From the NCBI RefSeq assembly GCF_003589925.1, contig NZ_CP032382.1:2914001-2978000 (forward strand): 64,000 nt of DNA. The letters run 5' to 3'. The notes below the pieces were generated by a model. The model did not search any database and had not been told where the DNA came from. It saw nothing but the letters and a program-made list of their open reading frames with translations. Positions within the stretch are counted from its first letter, which is position 1; each line of letters starts with the position of its first letter. Both the position numbers and the translations under genes were made by a program. Shown here piece by piece: positions 61,962 through 64,000 of this stretch. The DNA is from Chryseolinea soli. Its GTDB lineage: Bacteria; Bacteroidota; Bacteroidia; Cytophagales; Cyclobacteriaceae.

Positions 61962-63845
61962 TCAGTAGGCCCGCACCAGCTTGCCTTCCATGTAATTCAC
62001 ATAAGAACGGTTCACAACCTTCATACCACCGGGTGTGGGATAGTTGCCGGTGAAATACCAGTCGCCGGTGTGATGCGGTATGGCTTTGTGCAGGTTGTCT
62101 ACGGTCTGGAAGATCACTTCCAGCTCGGCTTTCATATCGGCGGGACGAACGATCTCGGAGATCTTTGCCGAGATCTCGTCGTCGGTGAACGGCTCGTACA
62201 ATTGCTTCACGTAGTTGAGTTGGCTCTGATGGCCGCGGGCGCGAATGCTTTTTTCATAGGCTTCACCCAACAAATAATCCTTGCCGTGATCCTTCAGCAG
62301 GGAGATCATGGCACGGAAAGCCACGAACTCACCCATCTTGCTCATGTCGATGCCGTAGCAATCGGGGAAGCGGATCTGGGGTGCAGAGGAAACCACCACG
62401 ATCTTTTTCGGTTCGAGGCGATCGAGCATTTTCAAAATGCTTTTCTCCAGCGTGGTGCCCCTGACGATGGAGTCGTCGATGACCACCAGCGTGTCGATGC
62501 CTTTGCGGATCACTTCATAGGTGGTGTCGTAAACGTGGGCCACCATCTCGTCGCGGTGCTCGTCGTCGGTGATGAAGGTGCGAAGCTTTACGTCTTTCAA
62601 TACCAGCTTTTCCACGCGCGGACGGAAGGAGAGAATGTCTTCCAACGAATCCACCGACGGCTTCTGGTCGATGATGATATCTTTTTGCTTATTGATGAGA
62701 TAGTCTTCGATGCCCGCCATCAAACCGTAGAACGCGGTCTCGGCCGTGTTGGGAATATAGGAGAAGACAGTGTTCTTGATATCGAAGTTGATGGACCGCA
62801 GCACCTGAGGCACCAGCAGGCGTCCCAGTTGTTTCCGTTCTTTGTAGATGTCGGGGTCGTTGCCGCGCGAGAAGTAAATGCGCTCGAAGCTGCACGACTT
62901 TTTCTCGCCTGACTTCACGATCGCATATTGTCCATACTCGCCGCTCTTGTCGATCACGAGCGCGTGACCGGGCTTGATCTCTTCAATTTGATTGTAGTCT
63001 ACATTGAAAGCTGTTTTGATGGCCGGCTTTTCGGAAGCCACGACCACCACTTCGTCGTTTGCATAGAAATAGGCGGGGCGAATGCCGTTGGGGTCGCGCA
63101 CGACAAACGAAGAACCCGAACCGGTCATGCCGGCCATGGTGTAGCCGCCGTCAAAATCTTTACAGGCGCGGCGCAGCATGCGGGGAATGTCGAGCTCGTT
63201 CTCGATGATGTCGGAGATCTCGCGATTCGAGAACTGGTCTTTATATTTTTCGAAAAGACCTTGCACTTCTTCGTCGAGGAAGTGGCCGATCTTCTCCATC
63301 ACCGTGACGGTGTCTACTTTTTCTTTGGGGTGTTGCCCGAGGTCCACCAACAGGTCGAACAACTCGTCCACGTTGGTCATGTTAAAGTTGCCGGCCATCA
63401 CCAGGTTACGGCTGCGCCAGTTGTTTTGCCGGAGGAAGGGGTGCACGTTTTCGATGCTGTTCTGGCCGTGGGTGCCATAGCGCAAGTGACCCAACCAGAT
63501 CTCGCCGGAGAAGGCGACGTTTTCCTTTAACCAACGTTCATTTTTGAATTTATCTTTTCCTTCTTTTTGGGCTTTCTTGAACTTCTTGCCGATTTTCTTG
63601 AAGAGGTGGGCGACGGGCTGGGCTTTGATGGAACGATAGCGGCTAATGTAACGGTGTCCGGATTCTACGTCGATCTTGATGTTGGCGACGCCTGCTCCAT
63701 CCTGACCGCGGTTATGCTGTTTTTCCATCAGGATGTACATCTTATTCATGGCATACAGGGGGCCATATTTTTCGATGTAATACGAAAGAGGCTTTCGCAG
63801 GCGGATCATCGCTATTCCGCATTCATGAAGAATCTGGTCGCTCAT
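61962..63845 (-). CDS. Amidophosphoribosyltransferase-like class II glutamine amidotransferase (PurF-like)
   Basis: A 627-residue protein. The ATG at 63845 places the N-terminal nucleophile as Cys9 after a short propeptide (MSDQILHE-CGIA). The glutaminase domain has RGQDGAGVA and IWLGHLRYGTHG. The expected NGN motif is changed to AGNFNMTN. The phosphoribosyltransferase domain has the PRPP loop at about residues 453-466 (VVIDDSIVRGTT, with Asp457-Asp458). Compared with E. coli PurF (about 505 residues) it carries roughly 120 extra residues, including a Lys-rich insert (about 88-110). It would make phosphoribosylamine in purine synthesis; a Bacteroidetes-specific paralogue with another acceptor is possible. 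It has a clear promoter and terminator and is monocistronic. Confidence 0.85.
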   Translation of the reverse strand: MSDQILHECGIAMIRLRKPLSYYIEKYGPLYAMNKMYILMEKQHNRGQDGAGVANIKIDVESGHRYISRYRSIKAQPVAHLFKKIGKKFKKAQKEGKDKFKNERWLKENVAFSGEIWLGHLRYGTHGQNSIENVHPFLRQNNWRSRNLVMAGNFNMTNVDELFDLLVDLGQHPKEKVDTVTVMEKIGHFLDEEVQGLFEKYKDQFSNREISDIIENELDIPRMLRRACKDFDGGYTMAGMTGSGSSFVVRDPNGIRPAYFYANDEVVVVASEKPAIKTAFNVDYNQIEEIKPGHALVIDKSGEYGQYAIVKSGEKKSCSFERIYFSRGNDPDIYKERKQLGRLLVPQVLRSINFDIKNTVFSYIPNTAETAFYGLMAGIEDYLINKQKDIIIDQKPSVDSLEDILSFRPRVEKLVLKDVKLRTFITDDEHRDEMVAHVYDTTYEVIRKGIDTLVVIDDSIVRGTTLEKSILKMLDRLEPKKIVVVSSAPQIRFPDCYGIDMSKMGEFVAFRAMISLLKDHGKDYLLGEAYEKSIRARGHQSQLNYVKQLYEPFTDDEISAKISEIVRPADMKAELEVIFQTVDNLHKAIPHHTGDWYFTGNYPTPGGMKVVNRSYVNYMEGKLVRAY

Positions 63846-63968
63846 GGGCTTGTGAATCGTTACATCGCCATCCGAAACCGACGGCATGCCCCACGGACTA
63901 ACCTGTACTCCAAATACAGGAATCTTGGAGGGCGCTGCGAACGGTTAACGGCTAACGAAATTAGAGTA

Positions 63969-63999
63969 CAAAGTTAATTTTATTAATCCATCCCATCAA
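63969..63999 (-). promoter_or_regulatory. Promoter of the PurF-like gene (TTG-N20-TAACTTTG)
   Basis: On the minus strand TTG at 63999-63997 is followed after 20 bases by TAACTTTG at 63976-63969, an exact -7 consensus. The start near 63962 would give an unusually long leader of about 117 bases to the ATG at 63845, with a small hairpin (CCTGT/ACAGG, 63902-63920) in it. Confidence 0.65.
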
Positions 64000-64000
64000 C

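Noticed and set aside
1..64000. CRISPR arrays, insertion sequences, integrases, toxin-antitoxin pairs, phage genes, tRNA and rRNA genes
   Set aside because: No spaced direct repeats, transposase or integrase motifs, or tRNA T-loop/acceptor patterns were seen; the YwqK-type repeats at 31059-34295 are not evidence for an antitoxin despite the name often given to that repeat.

Overview
The window reads as chromosomal DNA of a gliding-type Bacteroidetes, most likely a Cytophagales relative; this is inferred from gene content, not from a database search. The pointers are large MacB/FtsX-type permeases without their ATPase, a protein ending in a gliding-motility-associated sorting domain, a DUF4369-style TlpA lipoprotein, DUF3857 and YwqK/MORN-repeat proteins, and several promoters of the Bacteroidetes form TTG-N19-21-TAnnTTTG. 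No rRNA, tRNA, CRISPR array, insertion sequence or prophage was seen. Genes are dense, intact and of even composition, so this looks like core chromosome.

Layout. 1-4.8 kb: two large FtsX-type permeases flanking a small TonB-C-like protein. 4.9-7.3 kb: a GMC flavoprotein dehydrogenase with its twin-arginine-bearing small subunit. 7.6-11 kb: a secreted TldD/TldE-like protease pair. 11.1-13.8 kb: an AraC-O6-methylguanine methyltransferase fusion, a secreted metallo-beta-lactamase-fold hydrolase, a palindromic repeat and a 2OG-Fe(II) oxygenase. 14-19.9 kb: a TPR lipoprotein, then a tight run of DUF1080 lipoprotein, AlkA-like glycosylase, thioesterase, MazG and a YtcJ-like amidohydrolase. 20-26.4 kb: a membrane acyltransferase, comB, gcvT, a 919-residue sorted adhesin-like protein and a small lipoprotein.

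26.6-31 kb is the best regulated unit: promoter, a 20-codon Phe/Tyr-rich leader peptide, mutually exclusive antiterminator and terminator hairpins, then pheA, an aminotransferase, tyrA and a DAHP synthase-chorismate mutase fusion, closed by a strong terminator. The leader should couple Phe and Tyr supply to transcription of the whole branch.

31-38.3 kb: a 1078-residue TPR plus YwqK/MORN-repeat protein and two DUF3857 proteins, the second with all three transglutaminase catalytic positions replaced. 38.3-41.7 kb: an L,D-transpeptidase and MscS channel operon, then a histidine kinase and a response regulator facing each other with overlapping 3' ends. 41.7-42.28 kb: a 590-base gene-free region with six hairpin/T-run modules and a self-contained candidate structured RNA (promoter, closing stem, terminator), possibly 6S-like. 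42.3-50.3 kb: a thioester-type alpha-2-macroglobulin and its usual partner pbpC, separated by a strong terminator. 50.4-64 kb: an OmpA protein; a TPR/DHp kinase-like protein without an ATPase domain, converging on it with shared stop bases; cystathionine beta-synthase; pyrR-pyrB; a TlpA lipoprotein; an orphan small protein; an EVE-domain protein with two secreted paralogues; and a long PurF-like amidotransferase.
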